Below are positions 19,275 to 30,547 of a DNA stretch of 64,000 bases, one piece after another. The DNA is from Consotaella salsifontis (lineage in GTDB: Bacteria; Pseudomonadota; Alphaproteobacteria; Rhizobiales; Rhizobiaceae). The notes under the pieces were generated by a model. That model worked only from the letters and a program-made list of their open reading frames with translations, was not told the DNA's origin and did not search any database. Position numbers and translations under genes: made by a program. Position 1 is the first letter of the stretch, and each line of letters begins with the position of its first letter. Where the stretch lies: assembly GCF_900167365.1 (NCBI RefSeq), contig NZ_FUXL01000020.1:25862-89861 (forward strand), in the 5' to 3' direction.

Positions 19275-20588
19275 ATGACGGTGACTTCGTTCTTCAATCG
19301 CCAGACGCCGGTGAAATTCGAAGGGGAGGGCTCGACCGATCCTCTCGGCTTCCGATTCTACGACAAGGACCGGATGGTCATGGGCAAGCGGATGGAGGAC
19401 CATCTGCGCTTCTCCGCCGCCTATTGGCACTCGTTCACCTGGCCGGGCGGCGATCCCTTCGGCGGCGAGACATTCAACCGGCCGTGGATGCACGGCGCCG
19501 ATCCGCTGGCGCTGGCCCGGCAGAAGGCCGACGTCGCCTTCGACATGTTCGAGCTGCTCGACATGCCGTTCTTCGCCTTCCATGATGTCGACGTGGCGCC
19601 GGAAGGCGCCTCGCTGAAGGAGTCGATCGCCAACCTCAACGCCATCGTCGAGATCTTCGAGAAGAAGATGGAGACGTCGAAGACGAAGCTCCTGTGGGGT
19701 ACGGCGAACCTCTTCTCCAACCGCCGCTTCATGGCGGGCGCTGCCACCAACCCGGACCCCGACGTCTTCGCCTATGCCTGCGGTCAGGTGAAGGCGGCGA
19801 TCGACGCCACCAAGCGCCTGAACGGCGCCAACTACGTGTGCTGGGGCGGGCGCGAAGGCTATGAGACGCTGCTCAACACCAACCTCAAGCGCGAGCTCGA
19901 CCAGCTCGGCCGCTTCCTGTCCATGCTCGTCGACTACAAGCACAAGATCGGTTTCAACGGCCCGATCCTGATTGAGCCGAAGCCCAAGGAGCCGACCAAG
20001 CACCAGTACGACTACGACGTCGCGACGGTCTACGGCTTCCTGGAGCGCTACGACCTGCTCCAGGACGTTAAGGTCAATATCGAGCAGAACCACGCCATCC
20101 TCGCCGGACATTCCTTCGATCACGAGGTGCGGCTGGCCTATGCGCTCGGCATCTTCGGCTCGATCGACATCAACCGTGGCGACGATCTTCTCGGCTGGGA
20201 CACCGACCAGTTCGCGATGAACGTCGGCGAACTGACGCTGCTGATGCACGAGATCCTGAAGCACGGCGGCTTCACCACCGGCGGCATGAACTTCGATGCC
20301 AAGATCCGTCGCCAGTCGATCGATCCGGACGACCTCCTGATCGCGCACGTTGCCTCGATGGACGCCGCCGCGCGCGGCCTGCTCGCGGCGGAGAAGATGC
20401 TCGCCGACAAGGCGCTCGAAGGCCCGGTCGCCGCGCGCTATGCCGGCTGGGACGAGGCCGAGGGCAAGGCCGTGCTCGCTGGCGAGCGCAGCCTGGAGCA
20501 GGTGGCTGAGCGCGCGCTCGGGCTCAACCCGCAGCCGCGCTCCGGTCGCCAGGAGTATCTTGAGGGCGTGCTCAACCGCTACGTCTGA
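19275..20588 (+). CDS. xylA: Xylose isomerase
   Basis: XylA converts D-xylose to D-xylulose in the cytoplasm, using two divalent metals. The 437-residue protein has HDVDVAPEG (catalytic His), [32 protein letters not shown] (metal-binding Glu) and [10 protein letters not shown]. These mark the larger class II group of about 440 residues. ATG 19275 ([12 protein letters not shown]) is preferred over an in-frame start at 19242. xylB follows 181 bases downstream; no xylose transporter genes are in the window. Confidence 0.96.
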   Translation: MTVTSFFNRQTPVKFEGEGSTDPLGFRFYDKDRMVMGKRMEDHLRFSAAYWHSFTWPGGDPFGGETFNRPWMHGADPLALARQKADVAFDMFELLDMPFFAFHDVDVAPEGASLKESIANLNAIVEIFEKKMETSKTKLLWGTANLFSNRRFMAGAATNPDPDVFAYACGQVKAAIDATKRLNGANYVCWGGREGYETLLNTNLKRELDQLGRFLSMLVDYKHKIGFNGPILIEPKPKEPTKHQYDYDVATVYGFLERYDLLQDVKVNIEQNHAILAGHSFDHEVRLAYALGIFGSIDINRGDDLLGWDTDQFAMNVGELTLLMHEILKHGGFTTGGMNFDAKIRRQSIDPDDLLIAHVASMDAAARGLLAAEKMLADKALEGPVAARYAGWDEAEGKAVLAGERSLEQVAERALGLNPQPRSGRQEYLEGVLNRYV

Positions 20589-20769
20589 GCAGCGCGTAAA
20601 ATCCTGCACGACCTTCGGAAAAAGATGCCGAGCCGGACAGGATCAAGTGCGTTAAGCGAAGGGGGAAAGCCCTTCGCTCATCGCCGAGAGGAGATGGCTG
20701 GCCTTCGCCGCGCCAGACGCGGCGAAGCTCGAAATGGGCGAAAGAGACCCTCGGGAAGGACAACAAGCG

Positions 20770-22227
20770 ATGCAGACATATCTTGGACTCGATCTCGGCA
20801 CCTCCTCTCTCAAGGCGTTGCTGATCGACGAAAACCAGGCGCCGATCGGTACAGCCAGTGTGCCTCTGACGGTCGAGCGGCCGCATTTCGGCTGGTCCGA
20901 ACAGGACCCCAAGAGCTGGATTTCGGCGACGGAGGCCGTGCTCGACCAGCTCAAGGCGGCACATCCGGCGGAGCTCGCCGCCGTGGCGGGCATCGGCCTT
21001 TCGGGCCATATGCACGGCGCGACGATCCTGGGGGAGGGCGACGAGGTTCTGCGCCCCTGCATCATGTGGAACGACACGCGCTCCCATGAGGAAGCCAAGG
21101 AGCTCGACACCGAAGAGGCGCGGGCAATCACCGGCAACATCGTCTTCCCCGGCTTCACGGCGCCGAAGCTGCTTTGGGTGAAGCGTCACGAGCCGGAGCT
21201 CTTCGCCAAGGTGAAGCGCGTTCTTCTGCCCAAGGACTATCTGAGACTTTGGCTCACGGGCGAGGCGGTGTCGGAGATGTCCGACTCGGCCGGCACGTCC
21301 TGGCTCGATACGGGCAAGCGCGACTGGTCGCCGGTGATGCTCGCCAAGACGGACCTTCCGCTTTCCGCCATGCCGCGCCTTGTCGAGGGCACGGAATCAA
21401 GCGGCGGCCTGCGCGCCGAACTCGCCTCCAAATGGGGCATCAAGGCGGGCGTGGCCGTTGCCGGCGGCGGCGGTGACAACGCGGCGTCTGCCTGCGGCGT
21501 CGGCGTCGTGGCGCCCGGAACCGGATTCCTGTCGCTCGGCACCTCGGGCGTGCTCTTCACCTCGTCGGCGGGCTACGACCCGCGCCCCGAGACCGCGCTC
21601 CACACCTTCTGTCATGCCATTCCGGGCCTGTGGCACCAGATGGGCGTGACGCTCTCGGCCGCCGGCTCGCTGGAGTGGCTCTCGAAGCTGCTCGAGGAGA
21701 AGCCGGGCGACCTGACGGCGCGCCTCGGCGACACGCTCGAAGGCCCGAGCCGGCTCGTCTTCCTGCCGTACCTGTCGGGCGAGCGCACGCCGCACAACGA
21801 TGCCGCGATCCGTGGTGTCTTCGCGGGGCTCGAGGCGGATACGGACCGCGCCGCCATGGTCAAGGCCGTGCTGGAAGGTGTCGCCTTCTCGATGCGTGAC
21901 TGCGTCGAGGCCGGCGGCGGCACGGAGACGGTGGACAAGCTGATCGCGGTCGGCGCGGGCTCGCGCTCGCGCTATTGGCTGAAGCTCATGGCGACGGTGC
22001 TCGAAACCGAGATCGTGCTGCCGCAGAGCGGCGATTTCGGCGCGGCCTTCGGCGCGGCGCGCCTCGGCCTTTGCGCGGCGACGGGCGCCGATCCTTTGTC
22101 CGTGCTCACCGTTCCCCCGCTGGCGGATCGCTTCCAGCCGGAGGAAAGCCTGATCGGACCCTTCCGCGATGCCTACCGCCGCTACCGCGCCCTCTACCCG
22201 GCGGTGAAGAGCGTTCTTCAGGGCTGA
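20770..22227 (+). CDS. xylB: Xylulokinase
   Basis: XylB phosphorylates D-xylulose to xylulose 5-phosphate, feeding the pentose phosphate pathway. The 485-residue FGGY-family kinase starts YLGLDLGTSSLKALLID and has GLSGHMHGATIL, MWNDTRSHEE, a glycine-rich AGGGGDNAASACGVG segment and the C-terminal FGGY signature region YLSGERTPHND. GGGAAGGA lies before ATG 20770, which decides against the in-frame start at 20734. A terminator follows. Confidence 0.96.
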   Translation: MQTYLGLDLGTSSLKALLIDENQAPIGTASVPLTVERPHFGWSEQDPKSWISATEAVLDQLKAAHPAELAAVAGIGLSGHMHGATILGEGDEVLRPCIMWNDTRSHEEAKELDTEEARAITGNIVFPGFTAPKLLWVKRHEPELFAKVKRVLLPKDYLRLWLTGEAVSEMSDSAGTSWLDTGKRDWSPVMLAKTDLPLSAMPRLVEGTESSGGLRAELASKWGIKAGVAVAGGGGDNAASACGVGVVAPGTGFLSLGTSGVLFTSSAGYDPRPETALHTFCHAIPGLWHQMGVTLSAAGSLEWLSKLLEEKPGDLTARLGDTLEGPSRLVFLPYLSGERTPHNDAAIRGVFAGLEADTDRAAMVKAVLEGVAFSMRDCVEAGGGTETVDKLIAVGAGSRSRYWLKLMATVLETEIVLPQSGDFGAAFGAARLGLCAATGADPLSVLTVPPLADRFQPEESLIGPFRDAYRRYRALYPAVKSVLQG

Positions 22228-22282
22228 TTTCGGACGCGGCGCTCTCCTCCCAGGCGCCGCATCCACCAAGTCCTGACATGCA

Positions 22283-22320
22283 GAAAGCCCCGGCGTCGAA
22301 ACCGGGGCTTTCCGCTTTTT
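22283..22320 (+). terminator. Rho-independent terminator after xylB
   Basis: An 11-base perfect stem GAAAGCCCCGG / CCGGGGCTTTC with an 8-base loop is followed by TCCGCTTTTT. It lies 56 bases after the xylB stop and just before the end of the convergent liv operon. Confidence 0.85.
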
Positions 22321-22341
22321 CAGGATTGGCGCGCGCCGAGC

Positions 22342-23445
22342 TTATTTCTCGGCGACGTAGTCGTACTTGCCGTCCTTCCACTCGTAGACGACGTAGCCAG
22401 GCAGGGTGACATCACCCTTGTCGTCGAACTCGAGCTTGCCGACGACGGTGTCGAAGGTGCCCTCGTCGAGGCCCTTGACGACGGCGTCATGCTCGGTCGA
22501 GCCGGCCTTTTCGGCCGCGTCTGCCCAGGCCTGGATCGCGGCGTAGGTGTAGAGCACATAGCCTTCCGCCGTCTGGCCCTTGGCGGCGAGCGCGTCGACG
22601 ACCGGCTTGGCCTCGGCGTTCTTGCGCGGATCTGGCGAGAAGGTCATCAACGTGCCCTGGCCGGCGTCGCCGGTGATGGCCCAGTACTCGTCGGTGACGA
22701 GGGCGTCGCCCGACATGATCAGGGTCTTCATGCCCTGTTCCTTCATCTGGCGGGCCATCAGACCGGCCTCCGGATGATAGCCGCCGACATAGACGAGCCC
22801 GACGCCGGCCTGCTTCAACTTAGTGACGAGGGCGGTGTAGTCCTTCTCGCCGGCGGTGTAGGACTCAACCAGCACCGGGTCCTTGCCGGCAGCTTTCAGA
22901 GACTTTTCCGTCTCGTCGGCCAAGCCCTTGCCATAGGCCGACTTGTCGTTGATCACCGCAACCTTGGTGTCCGGGAAGTGCTTGGCGATGTACTCGCCGG
23001 CCACGGCGCCCTGCTGGTCGTCACGGCCGCAGACGCGGTAGATTCCAGGCCCGGGGCGCTGATCGGTGAAGGCGGGATTGGTCGAGGCCGGCGAGATCTG
23101 GACGATGCCTTCATCCGCATAGACCTGGCTGGCCGGGATCGAGGAGCCCGAGCAGAAATGGCCCGCGACGAACGGCACGCCCTGCGAGGCGAACTGGTTG
23201 GCGACGGCCACAGCCTGCTTCGGGTCGCAAGCGTCGTCACCCACCGACAGGACCAGCTTCTCACCGAGGACGCCGCCCTTGGCGTTGATGTCCTCGACGG
23301 CCTGCTGCGCGCCGATCTTCAACTGCTGTCCGAAGGCGGCATACTGGCCGGTCATCGGACCCGCGACGCCGATGGTAATATCGGCGAACGCCGCGCCGGC
23401 AAAAAGTGCATTCACTGCGGCGGCTGTCAGGAGTACTTTCTTCAT
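22342..23445 (-). CDS. livJ: Branched-chain amino acid ABC transporter, periplasmic binding protein
   Basis: This 367-residue type I periplasmic binding protein captures Leu/Ile/Val-type amino acids for the LivHMGF permease. It has a signal peptide (MKKVLLTAAAVNALFAGAAFA), then DITIGVAGPMTGQYAAFGQQLKIG, the Cys pair region GDDACDPKQAV...GHFCSGSS, and AYGKGLADETEKSLKAAG. ATG 23445 is chosen because it starts the signal peptide. It is last in the liv cluster, 115 bases after DUF6867, so it may have its own promoter, which would allow higher expression than the membrane parts. Confidence 0.92.
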   Translation of the reverse strand: MKKVLLTAAAVNALFAGAAFADITIGVAGPMTGQYAAFGQQLKIGAQQAVEDINAKGGVLGEKLVLSVGDDACDPKQAVAVANQFASQGVPFVAGHFCSGSSIPASQVYADEGIVQISPASTNPAFTDQRPGPGIYRVCGRDDQQGAVAGEYIAKHFPDTKVAVINDKSAYGKGLADETEKSLKAAGKDPVLVESYTAGEKDYTALVTKLKQAGVGLVYVGGYHPEAGLMARQMKEQGMKTLIMSGDALVTDEYWAITGDAGQGTLMTFSPDPRKNAEAKPVVDALAAKGQTAEGYVLYTYAAIQAWADAAEKAGSTEHDAVVKGLDEGTFDTVVGKLEFDDKGDVTLPGYVVYEWKDGKYDYVAEK

Positions 23446-23560
23446 AACACCTTCCCTTTGTCGTTCTGTGCGGCATGAAGCAGATCTGTTCTCCCCGATC
23501 TGCATGGGATGGGCTTAACCGCTGGACGCCGGATCGAAGCTCCGGGGCGTTCCAAGCGGG

Positions 23561-23917
23561 TTATTTCATGTTGCTTTCCCGCGTTGCCAGAAAGTCATAT
23601 TGGCGCTGCATCTGGTGTCCGCGGACGACGGAGCGCCCGGCCGCGGCCCAGGCCATCAGCACCACGAGATCCACGATCGCATAGTGAAGCGCCGTTCCAA
23701 ACCCGGCGAGCGGCAGGAAGAACGTGCCGTGGAACAGGCTGAAATGGATGAAGCGCACCGCGATCGTGAGGAGCACGACATAGGCTGCGGCGACCGCCCA
23801 TCCGCTCCAGGTGAGGGCGGTCGAGCGGCCGATCATCCAGGCGGCGCCGCCGCCCAGGATCACCGTGACGAAGATGAACTCGCCGAGCGAGCTTTCCCAG
23901 AGAAGCGCGTTGGCCAT
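23561..23917 (-). CDS. DUF6867 small membrane protein of the liv operon
   Basis: A 118-residue protein with four hydrophobic segments (FIFVTVILGGGAAWMIG, VAAAYVVLLTIAVRFI, LAGFGTALHYAIVDLVVLMAW and a shorter one) and a polar end HQMQRQYDFLATRESNMK. It matches the DUF6867 family that sits in liv operons of Rhizobiales. Its ATG overlaps the livF stop (ATGA), so it is coupled to the transporter genes. Function unknown; an accessory role in the permease is inference from position. Confidence 0.8.
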   Translation of the reverse strand: MANALLWESSLGEFIFVTVILGGGAAWMIGRSTALTWSGWAVAAAYVVLLTIAVRFIHFSLFHGTFFLPLAGFGTALHYAIVDLVVLMAWAAAGRSVVRGHQMQRQYDFLATRESNMK

Positions 23918-24672
23918 CAGTGGGCTCCTCCCTCGAGATAGGCGCTGCGGACTTCTTCCCGCGCCAGCAGTTCGCGGCCCGTGCCCGACATGGTGATGGC
24001 GCCATTCACCATCACATAGCCTCGGTGGGCGAGGCGCAAGGCATGGAAGGCGTTCTGCTCCACAAGGAAGACCGTGAGGCCCTGGCTCTGGTTCAGTTCC
24101 CGGATCGCATCGAAGATCTGCTTGACGATCAATGGCGCGAGGCCGAGCGAGGGCTCGTCGAGAAGCAGAAGGCGAGGGCGGCTCATCAGCGCCCGACCGA
24201 TTGCCAGCATTTGCTGTTCGCCGCCCGAAAGCGTGCCGCCGCGCTGCCCCTGGCGCTCGCGCAGGCGCGGGAAAAGCTCGAAGACCTGACGCAGGTCGTC
24301 GTCGAAATAGGCCTCGTCCTGAAGGAGCGCCCCCATCTGCAAGTTTTCCATCACCGTCATTCGGCCGAAGATGCGCCGGCCTTCGGGAGACTGCGCGATG
24401 GATTTCGCCATGATCGTGTGGGTGGGGAGGCGCGTGATGTCCTCGCCGCGATAGATGACCTGCCCGTTACGCGCCTGCGGATTGCCGCAAATGGTCATCA
24501 TCAGCGTTGACTTGCCGGCGCCGTTGGCGCCGATCATGGTGACGATCTCGCCCTCGTAGACGTCGATATCGATGCCGCGAAGCGCCTGAATCTTGCCGTA
24601 GAAGGTTTCCACCCCCCGAACAGACAGAAGTGGCGCGCCCTTCATCCCCTCCTCGACCATTACCGCGCTCAT
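23917..24672 (-). CDS. livF: Branched-chain amino acid ABC transporter ATPase LivF
   Basis: The 251-residue ATPase has Walker A GANGAGKSTL, Q-loop QSPEGRRIFGRMTV, signature LSGGEQQMLAIGRALMSRP and Walker B LLLLDEPSLGLAP, followed by VFLVEQNAFHAL, the usual LivF switch-His region in which EQN replaces a canonical pattern. ATG 24672 overlaps the livG stop; the frame extends far upstream but that part is a shadow inside livG. Confidence 0.93.
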   Translation of the reverse strand: MSAVMVEEGMKGAPLLSVRGVETFYGKIQALRGIDIDVYEGEIVTMIGANGAGKSTLMMTICGNPQARNGQVIYRGEDITRLPTHTIMAKSIAQSPEGRRIFGRMTVMENLQMGALLQDEAYFDDDLRQVFELFPRLRERQGQRGGTLSGGEQQMLAIGRALMSRPRLLLLDEPSLGLAPLIVKQIFDAIRELNQSQGLTVFLVEQNAFHALRLAHRGYVMVNGAITMSGTGRELLAREEVRSAYLEGGAH

Positions 24673-25643
24673 GGCCGCACTCCTTCCGCGTTCGCCGGGG
24701 CGGCCGGCGTCGGCGCCACATCGTGGTCCAGATCGTTCTCCACCTCGTCGACCTCGGTATCGTCGACGCCAAGATAGGCCGCGATCACCTTCGGGTCGCT
24801 GCGCACCGCATCCGTCGTGCCGTCGGAGATTTTTCGTCCGTAATCGAGGACGATGACGTGGTCCGAAATTTCCATGACCACGCCCATATCGTGCTCGATG
24901 AGCAGCACGGAGACGCCGTGCTCGTCGCGGATGTACTTGATCAGCGTGTTGAGGTCCGCCGATTCGCGCGGATTGAGCCCCGCCGCCGGCTCGTCCAGGC
25001 AAAGCAGGACGGGATCTGTGCACATGGCCCTGGCGATCTCGAGCCGACGCTGGGCGCCGTAGGAAAGGTCCGCGGCCGGATCGTCCGCCCGGTCGAGAAG
25101 GTTGGCATGGCTCAGCCAGAAGATCGCCTTTTCCTTGGCGGCCTCGGCTGCCCGGCGATACCCCGGCAGCCCGAGCAGCCCGAAGATGGTGTAGCCGGAG
25201 GCGGCCATCAGGCGGTTGTGCTGAGCCACCAGCAGGTTTTCCAGAACCGTCATGCCGCCGAACAGGCGGATGTTCTGGAAGGTGCGGGCGACGCCGGCGA
25301 CCTCGGTGATCTTGAAGTCGCTCATGCGCTCCAGGAGGAAGACCGATCGTTCCCCGTCCCTGGAGAACTGATTACCGCTGGTGGTGAGTTCGTCCACCAT
25401 GGCGTCACTGACGCCACGTCCCCGGCGCAGGGAGATGCGCCCCTCGGTTGGCTTGTAGAAGCCGGTGACGCAGTTGAAGACGGTCGTCTTGCCGGCGCCG
25501 TTCGGCCCGATCAACGCGGTGATGTCTCCGCGCCCGACATTGAAGGAAAGGCTGTCGATGGCGGTGAGGCCGCCGAAGCGCATGGTGAGGTTCTCGACCT
25601 TGAGGACGGGGTCCTGGGTCCAGCGTGGTGACATTTCAGACAT
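24669..25643 (-). CDS. livG: Branched-chain amino acid ABC transporter ATPase LivG
   Basis: The 324-residue ATPase has Walker A GPNGAGKTTVF, Q-loop VARTFQNIRLFGGMTV, signature LSYGAQRRLEIARAM, Walker B LLCLDEPAAGLN and the H-loop LLIEHDMGVVMEIS. Compared with LivG of about 255 residues it is longer: an insertion of about 45 residues follows the Walker A region (RGRGVSDAMVDELTTSGNQF...), and the C-terminus has an acidic then Pro/Ala tail of about 30 residues. ATG 25643 overlaps the livM stop. Confidence 0.93.
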   Translation of the reverse strand: MSEMSPRWTQDPVLKVENLTMRFGGLTAIDSLSFNVGRGDITALIGPNGAGKTTVFNCVTGFYKPTEGRISLRRGRGVSDAMVDELTTSGNQFSRDGERSVFLLERMSDFKITEVAGVARTFQNIRLFGGMTVLENLLVAQHNRLMAASGYTIFGLLGLPGYRRAAEAAKEKAIFWLSHANLLDRADDPAADLSYGAQRRLEIARAMCTDPVLLCLDEPAAGLNPRESADLNTLIKYIRDEHGVSVLLIEHDMGVVMEISDHVIVLDYGRKISDGTTDAVRSDPKVIAAYLGVDDTEVDEVENDLDHDVAPTPAAPANAEGVRP

Positions 25644-27097
25644 CAATGACCCTCGCCCTGTGCGACCATGTCGGCGCCGATCTTCTTCTTTTCCTTGTAG
25701 ATGGCGGATGGCGAGCGGGACGAGACGAGGCCCCGGGGCTTCCAGACCATGATCAGCACCATGGCGAGCCCGAAGAACAGCATCCGGTATTGCGTCGGAT
25801 CGAAGCTCGGGCCGAAGAAGTCCGTCAGGACGCCGAGATTGCGCAGCATCTCGATGCCGCCGATCATCACCACAGAGGCGATGACCACGCCCACCTGCGA
25901 ACCGAGGCCACCGAGAACCACGATCGCCAGGATGATGGCCGACTCCATGAAGGTGAAGCTTTCTGGCGAGATGAAGCCCTGGCGCGTCGCGAAGAAGGAG
26001 CCGGCGAAACCGCCGAACATGGCCCCGGTGGCGAAGGCCGTCAGCTTGACGTTGGTGGTGTTGATGCCCAGCGAACGACAGGCGATCTCGTCCTCGCGGA
26101 GCGCCTCCCAGGCGCGCCCGACCGGAAGCTTGCGCAGGCGCAGCGTGATGAAGTTGGTCAGGAGAGCCAGCGCCAGGATGATATAATAGAGGAAGACGAA
26201 GCGCTGGATCGGCGAATAGTCGAGGCCGAAGTAGTCCGAGAACGAGCCTTCGCCTCGGCTGAATTCCAGGCCGAAAAGGGTTGGCTTAGGAATGCCGAGA
26301 AGGCCGTTCGGACCGCCGGTGAAATCCGCCCAGTTGAGAAGCACGACGCGGATGATCTCGCCGAAGGCAAGGGTGACGATGGCCAGATAGTCGCCCCGAA
26401 GACGCAGCACGGGAAAGCCAAGCATCAAGCCCCAGAGCGCGGCGAAAAGGCCGGCCATCGGCAAGCAGACCCAGAAGCCGAGGCCGAAATTCTGCGACAG
26501 CAACGCAAAGGAGTAGGCCCCGACCGCGTAGAAGGCGACGTAGCCGAGATCGAGAAGCCCGGCGAGGCCGACGACGATGTTGAGGCCCCATCCGAGCATC
26601 ACGTAGGTGAGGATGAGAATGGCGAGATCGAGGATGTAGCGGTTCTGGCTCGGGAAGAGAGTGTCGAGGAGTATCGGCAGCGTCAGCGCGATGAGCAGGA
26701 AGACGACGGCGAGCACCTTGCCGAGGCCGACCGCAGCGGCCCCGCGCGCGCCTTTCGCGGCACCGGATGCCTTCGTGCGGTCCGCCCGATAGAGGAAGAA
26801 GGACAGAAGAAACCGGCCGACAAAGGCGATTGCGATCCAGGACAGCCAAACCGGCCAGCGGACAGTGAGCTCAAGGCCGCCTATGGCGATTTCCGTGCGG
26901 AAGGCAAAGAAGAACAATGTGATCGCGGCCACGATGCCCGCCGTGATCGCGGCTTCTCGGAGCGATCCCGCCAGGCGGGACTCTGGGGTCGCGGCCTCGA
27001 CGAAGGGCGGCTCGCCCTGCGCGGCCCGGCGGCGCTCCTCGTCCTGGCGTTCCGCGCCTTCGGGAGTGGTGTCTGCGGTGGGGTCGAAGCTGGACAT
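25643..27097 (-). CDS. livM: Branched-chain amino acid ABC transporter permease LivM
   Basis: The 484-residue inner-membrane permease has the LivM core ([63 protein letters not shown], the coupling-helix region). An N-terminal extension of about 50 polar residues rich in Glu, Arg and Ala precedes the first helix. It pairs with LivH. It lies 6 bases after livH and overlaps livG by one base, all on one transcript. Confidence 0.92.
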   Translation of the reverse strand: MSSFDPTADTTPEGAERQDEERRRAAQGEPPFVEAATPESRLAGSLREAAITAGIVAAITLFFFAFRTEIAIGGLELTVRWPVWLSWIAIAFVGRFLLSFFLYRADRTKASGAAKGARGAAAVGLGKVLAVVFLLIALTLPILLDTLFPSQNRYILDLAILILTYVMLGWGLNIVVGLAGLLDLGYVAFYAVGAYSFALLSQNFGLGFWVCLPMAGLFAALWGLMLGFPVLRLRGDYLAIVTLAFGEIIRVVLLNWADFTGGPNGLLGIPKPTLFGLEFSRGEGSFSDYFGLDYSPIQRFVFLYYIILALALLTNFITLRLRKLPVGRAWEALREDEIACRSLGINTTNVKLTAFATGAMFGGFAGSFFATRQGFISPESFTFMESAIILAIVVLGGLGSQVGVVIASVVMIGGIEMLRNLGVLTDFFGPSFDPTQYRMLFFGLAMVLIMVWKPRGLVSSRSPSAIYKEKKKIGADMVAQGEGH

Positions 27098-27103
27098 GAC
27101 GGC

Positions 27104-28021
<918 letters not shown>

Positions 28022-28343
28022 GAACGTCCTATCGCTGTCATGTTCCGGCCAGTGAAGAACAGCGTCAATTTCAAGGCCGGTCAAGCTGCGCCCTTCCCTA
28101 AGGCATGATCATTTTCATAGCAGCGCGATCTGCGCAAGCCCGGCGACCATAGGTTGGCGCTGCGACAACGAGCGGGGGAGCCAAACCGGAAATTGCCCCT
28201 TGCGCGCGGGCGACGTAGGTGCTCGATTTGGAGGCGTGACCACGATTCCGGCAGGCGCGGCGAAAAACGCCGCGTTTTGTGCGTCAAAAGGACGCTCCCG
28301 CGTCTCACCTCCCTGACGCGGCAGCTGGCAAGGAAAGCGAAGA
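28022..28343. promoter_or_regulatory. Divergent intergenic region between livH and dgcN
   Basis: No gene is visible in this 322-base gap, which separates divergent transcripts and must contain the promoters of both the liv operon and dgcNA. No clear operator palindrome was found by eye. Ribosome binding site AAGGAAAGCGAAG precedes dgcN. Confidence 0.35.
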
Positions 28344-29339
28344 ATGCTGAAGACCCCGTACCTGTTGTTCCTGGGCGACGCGCCCGATGCATTGGCTGCC
28401 AAGGTTGCGCAGGGCATTCGCGACTGGCGGCCCGAGCACTGTCTCGGCCAGCTGCGCCTGCCCGGCTGCAAGGCCGATATGCGCCTGCCGGATATGACCG
28501 TGGCCGAAGCTGCGGCGAAAGGCGCCAAGACGCTGGTGGTTGGCGTGGCCAACCGTGGGGGTATCATCGGCCCGAGTTGGATCGCCGCGCTCAAGGAGGC
28601 GCTGGCCATGGGAATGGACGTCGCTTCCGGCCTTCACAACCTGCTTCGCGACGAGCCCGAACTGGTGGCGGCGGCGAAGACGGGGGGCGCCGCGCTCCAC
28701 GATGTCCGGTTGCCGAGCGTCAAATATCCCATCGCCACGGGCAAGAAGCGGACCGGCAAGCGCTGCCTCGCCGTCGGCACCGATTGTTCGGTGGGCAAGA
28801 TGTACACGGCGCTGGCCATGGAGCGCGAGATGCGCACGCGGGGCATGAAGGCGACGTTCCGCGCCACGGGCCAGACCGGCATTCTCATCACCGGCGAAGG
28901 TGTCCCGTTGGATGCCGTCGTCGCCGATTTCATGGCGGGCGCGGTGGAGTGGCTGACGCCGGACAACGAACCCGATCATTGGGATCTGATCGAGGGGCAG
29001 GGAAGCCTGTTTCACGCATCCTACTCGGGCGTCACAATGGCGCTGGTTCATGGCGGGCAACCGGACGCGCTGGTCCTCTGCCATGAGCCGACCCGCCCGC
29101 ATATGCGCGGCCTGCCGGACTATCGCCTGCCCTCGCTGGAAGATCTGCGAGATGTGGCTATGCGTCTGGCGCAGATCGTGAATCCGGCGGTGGAGGCGAT
29201 CGGCGTCTCCGTCAACACATCGGCCATGAGCGAAGAGGAAGCCATGGCCTATCTTGCCGATACCGAGGCGCGGATGGGGCTGCCAACCGTCGATCCGTTC
29301 CGCTATGGCGTCGGCCGCCTCGTGGACAAACTCATATGA
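28344..29339 (+). CDS. dgcN: N-acetyltransferase DgcN (DUF1611)
   Basis: DUF1611 proteins of this type have been described as D-glutamate N-acetyltransferases acting with DgcA in D-amino acid catabolism. The 331-residue protein has an N-terminal Rossmann-like domain (VVGVANRGGIIGPSWIAAL) and a P-loop-like C-terminal domain with AVGTDCSVGKMYTALAMERE and GLIEGQ-type EGQGSLFHASYSG. It overlaps dgcA by four bases (ATGA), so the two are translated together. The predicted route is D-Glu to N-acetyl-D-Glu, then epimerisation by DgcA. Confidence 0.88.
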   Translation: MLKTPYLLFLGDAPDALAAKVAQGIRDWRPEHCLGQLRLPGCKADMRLPDMTVAEAAAKGAKTLVVGVANRGGIIGPSWIAALKEALAMGMDVASGLHNLLRDEPELVAAAKTGGAALHDVRLPSVKYPIATGKKRTGKRCLAVGTDCSVGKMYTALAMEREMRTRGMKATFRATGQTGILITGEGVPLDAVVADFMAGAVEWLTPDNEPDHWDLIEGQGSLFHASYSGVTMALVHGGQPDALVLCHEPTRPHMRGLPDYRLPSLEDLRDVAMRLAQIVNPAVEAIGVSVNTSAMSEEEAMAYLADTEARMGLPTVDPFRYGVGRLVDKLI

Positions 29340-30316
29340 CCGAACTTGCCATTACCCCCGAAGTCTTTCCGATTGCTGGTTCTTTTACGATCTCGCGCGG
29401 CTCGCGCACCGAATCGCCAGTGGTCACGGCCAGCCTCCTCGACGGAAACCGACGGGGATGGGGCGAATGCTTTCCGCTGCCGCGCTATGGCGAGTCGGTG
29501 GACAGCGTGGTCGAAACGCTGAACGGGGTATGGGATGAGATCCTTGGTGGTCTCGACCGGGAGGGGCTTCAGCAGCGCCTCCCCGCCGGGGCCGCCCGAA
29601 ATGCACTCGACTGCGCCTTCTGGGATCTGGAAGCCAAGCGGGCAGGTGTACCGGTCCATGCGCTGGCGGGGCTTCCCGAGCCTCAGCCGCTGGTGACGGC
29701 CTACACGCTCTCACTTGCCGATCCGGCGACCATGCGGGAGAAGGCGCAGGCCAACGCCCATCGTCCGCTCCTCAAGCTCAAGCTCGGCGGCGAGGGCGAT
29801 ATCGCGCGGCTAGAAGCTGTGCGGCAAGGGGCGCCCAACGCACGGATCATCGTGGATGCCAACGAAAGCTGGACGCCCGATCTTTACCGCGAGCTCGCTC
29901 CCGTGTTGATTCGCCTCGGCGTTGCCATGGTCGAGCAGCCGCTTCCGGCGGGAAAGGACGAGGCACTGGCCGAGATGGAACGCCCCTTGCCGGTCTGCGC
30001 GGACGAATCTTGTCATGACTGCGAGACGCTCGGACCCCTTAAGGGTCGGTACGACATGATCAACATCAAGCTCGACAAGACCGGCGGCCTGACAGAAGCG
30101 CTGGCGTTGAAGGACGAGGCGCTTTCTGCCGGCTTCAAGGTCATGGTGGGTTGCATGGTCGGTTCTTCGCTGGCCATGGCGCCGGCCGTGCTTGTCGGCC
30201 AAGGAGCGACATTCGTCGACCTCGACGGACCGCTTCTGCTCGCCAGGGATCGCGAGGGCGGCCTCGTCTACGACGAAAAGGGGGTTCATCCGGCTTTGCC
30301 GGCGTTGTGGGGATGA
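29336..30316 (+). CDS. dgcA: N-acetyl-D-glutamate racemase DgcA (enolase superfamily)
   Basis: The 326-residue protein is a mandelate racemase/dipeptide-epimerase-type member of the enolase superfamily: LLKLKLGGEGD carries the first catalytic Lys, IIVDANESW, VEQPLP and CADES carry metal ligands, and INIKLDKTGGL carries the opposite catalytic Lys. Its pairing with a DUF1611 gene identifies it as DgcA rather than an L-Ala-D/L-Glu epimerase, which it would otherwise resemble. The product N-acetyl-L-Glu would need deacetylation by an enzyme not seen here. Confidence 0.88.
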   Translation: MTELAITPEVFPIAGSFTISRGSRTESPVVTASLLDGNRRGWGECFPLPRYGESVDSVVETLNGVWDEILGGLDREGLQQRLPAGAARNALDCAFWDLEAKRAGVPVHALAGLPEPQPLVTAYTLSLADPATMREKAQANAHRPLLKLKLGGEGDIARLEAVRQGAPNARIIVDANESWTPDLYRELAPVLIRLGVAMVEQPLPAGKDEALAEMERPLPVCADESCHDCETLGPLKGRYDMINIKLDKTGGLTEALALKDEALSAGFKVMVGCMVGSSLAMAPAVLVGQGATFVDLDGPLLLARDREGGLVYDEKGVHPALPALWG

Positions 30317-30547
30317 TCGGTCGGAGGCGGACGCAATGCCGTCGCTGGGTCCGCAATTCCTGTGGAAGGAGCGCGGGCGCATGGCGGCCGACGGGCGACG
30401 TCGCGCCTGCCTGCCACAATCTCTTGATGAAGACGGGGGAATGTCAGCTATCCTCGGTTGGCGATTCGGCTGCCACCGCGCCGGCGGTGGCGGTCATCCC
30501 GCCGTTTCCGATGGACGGCATCGTCCAACGTCACGCAGAAAGGCCGC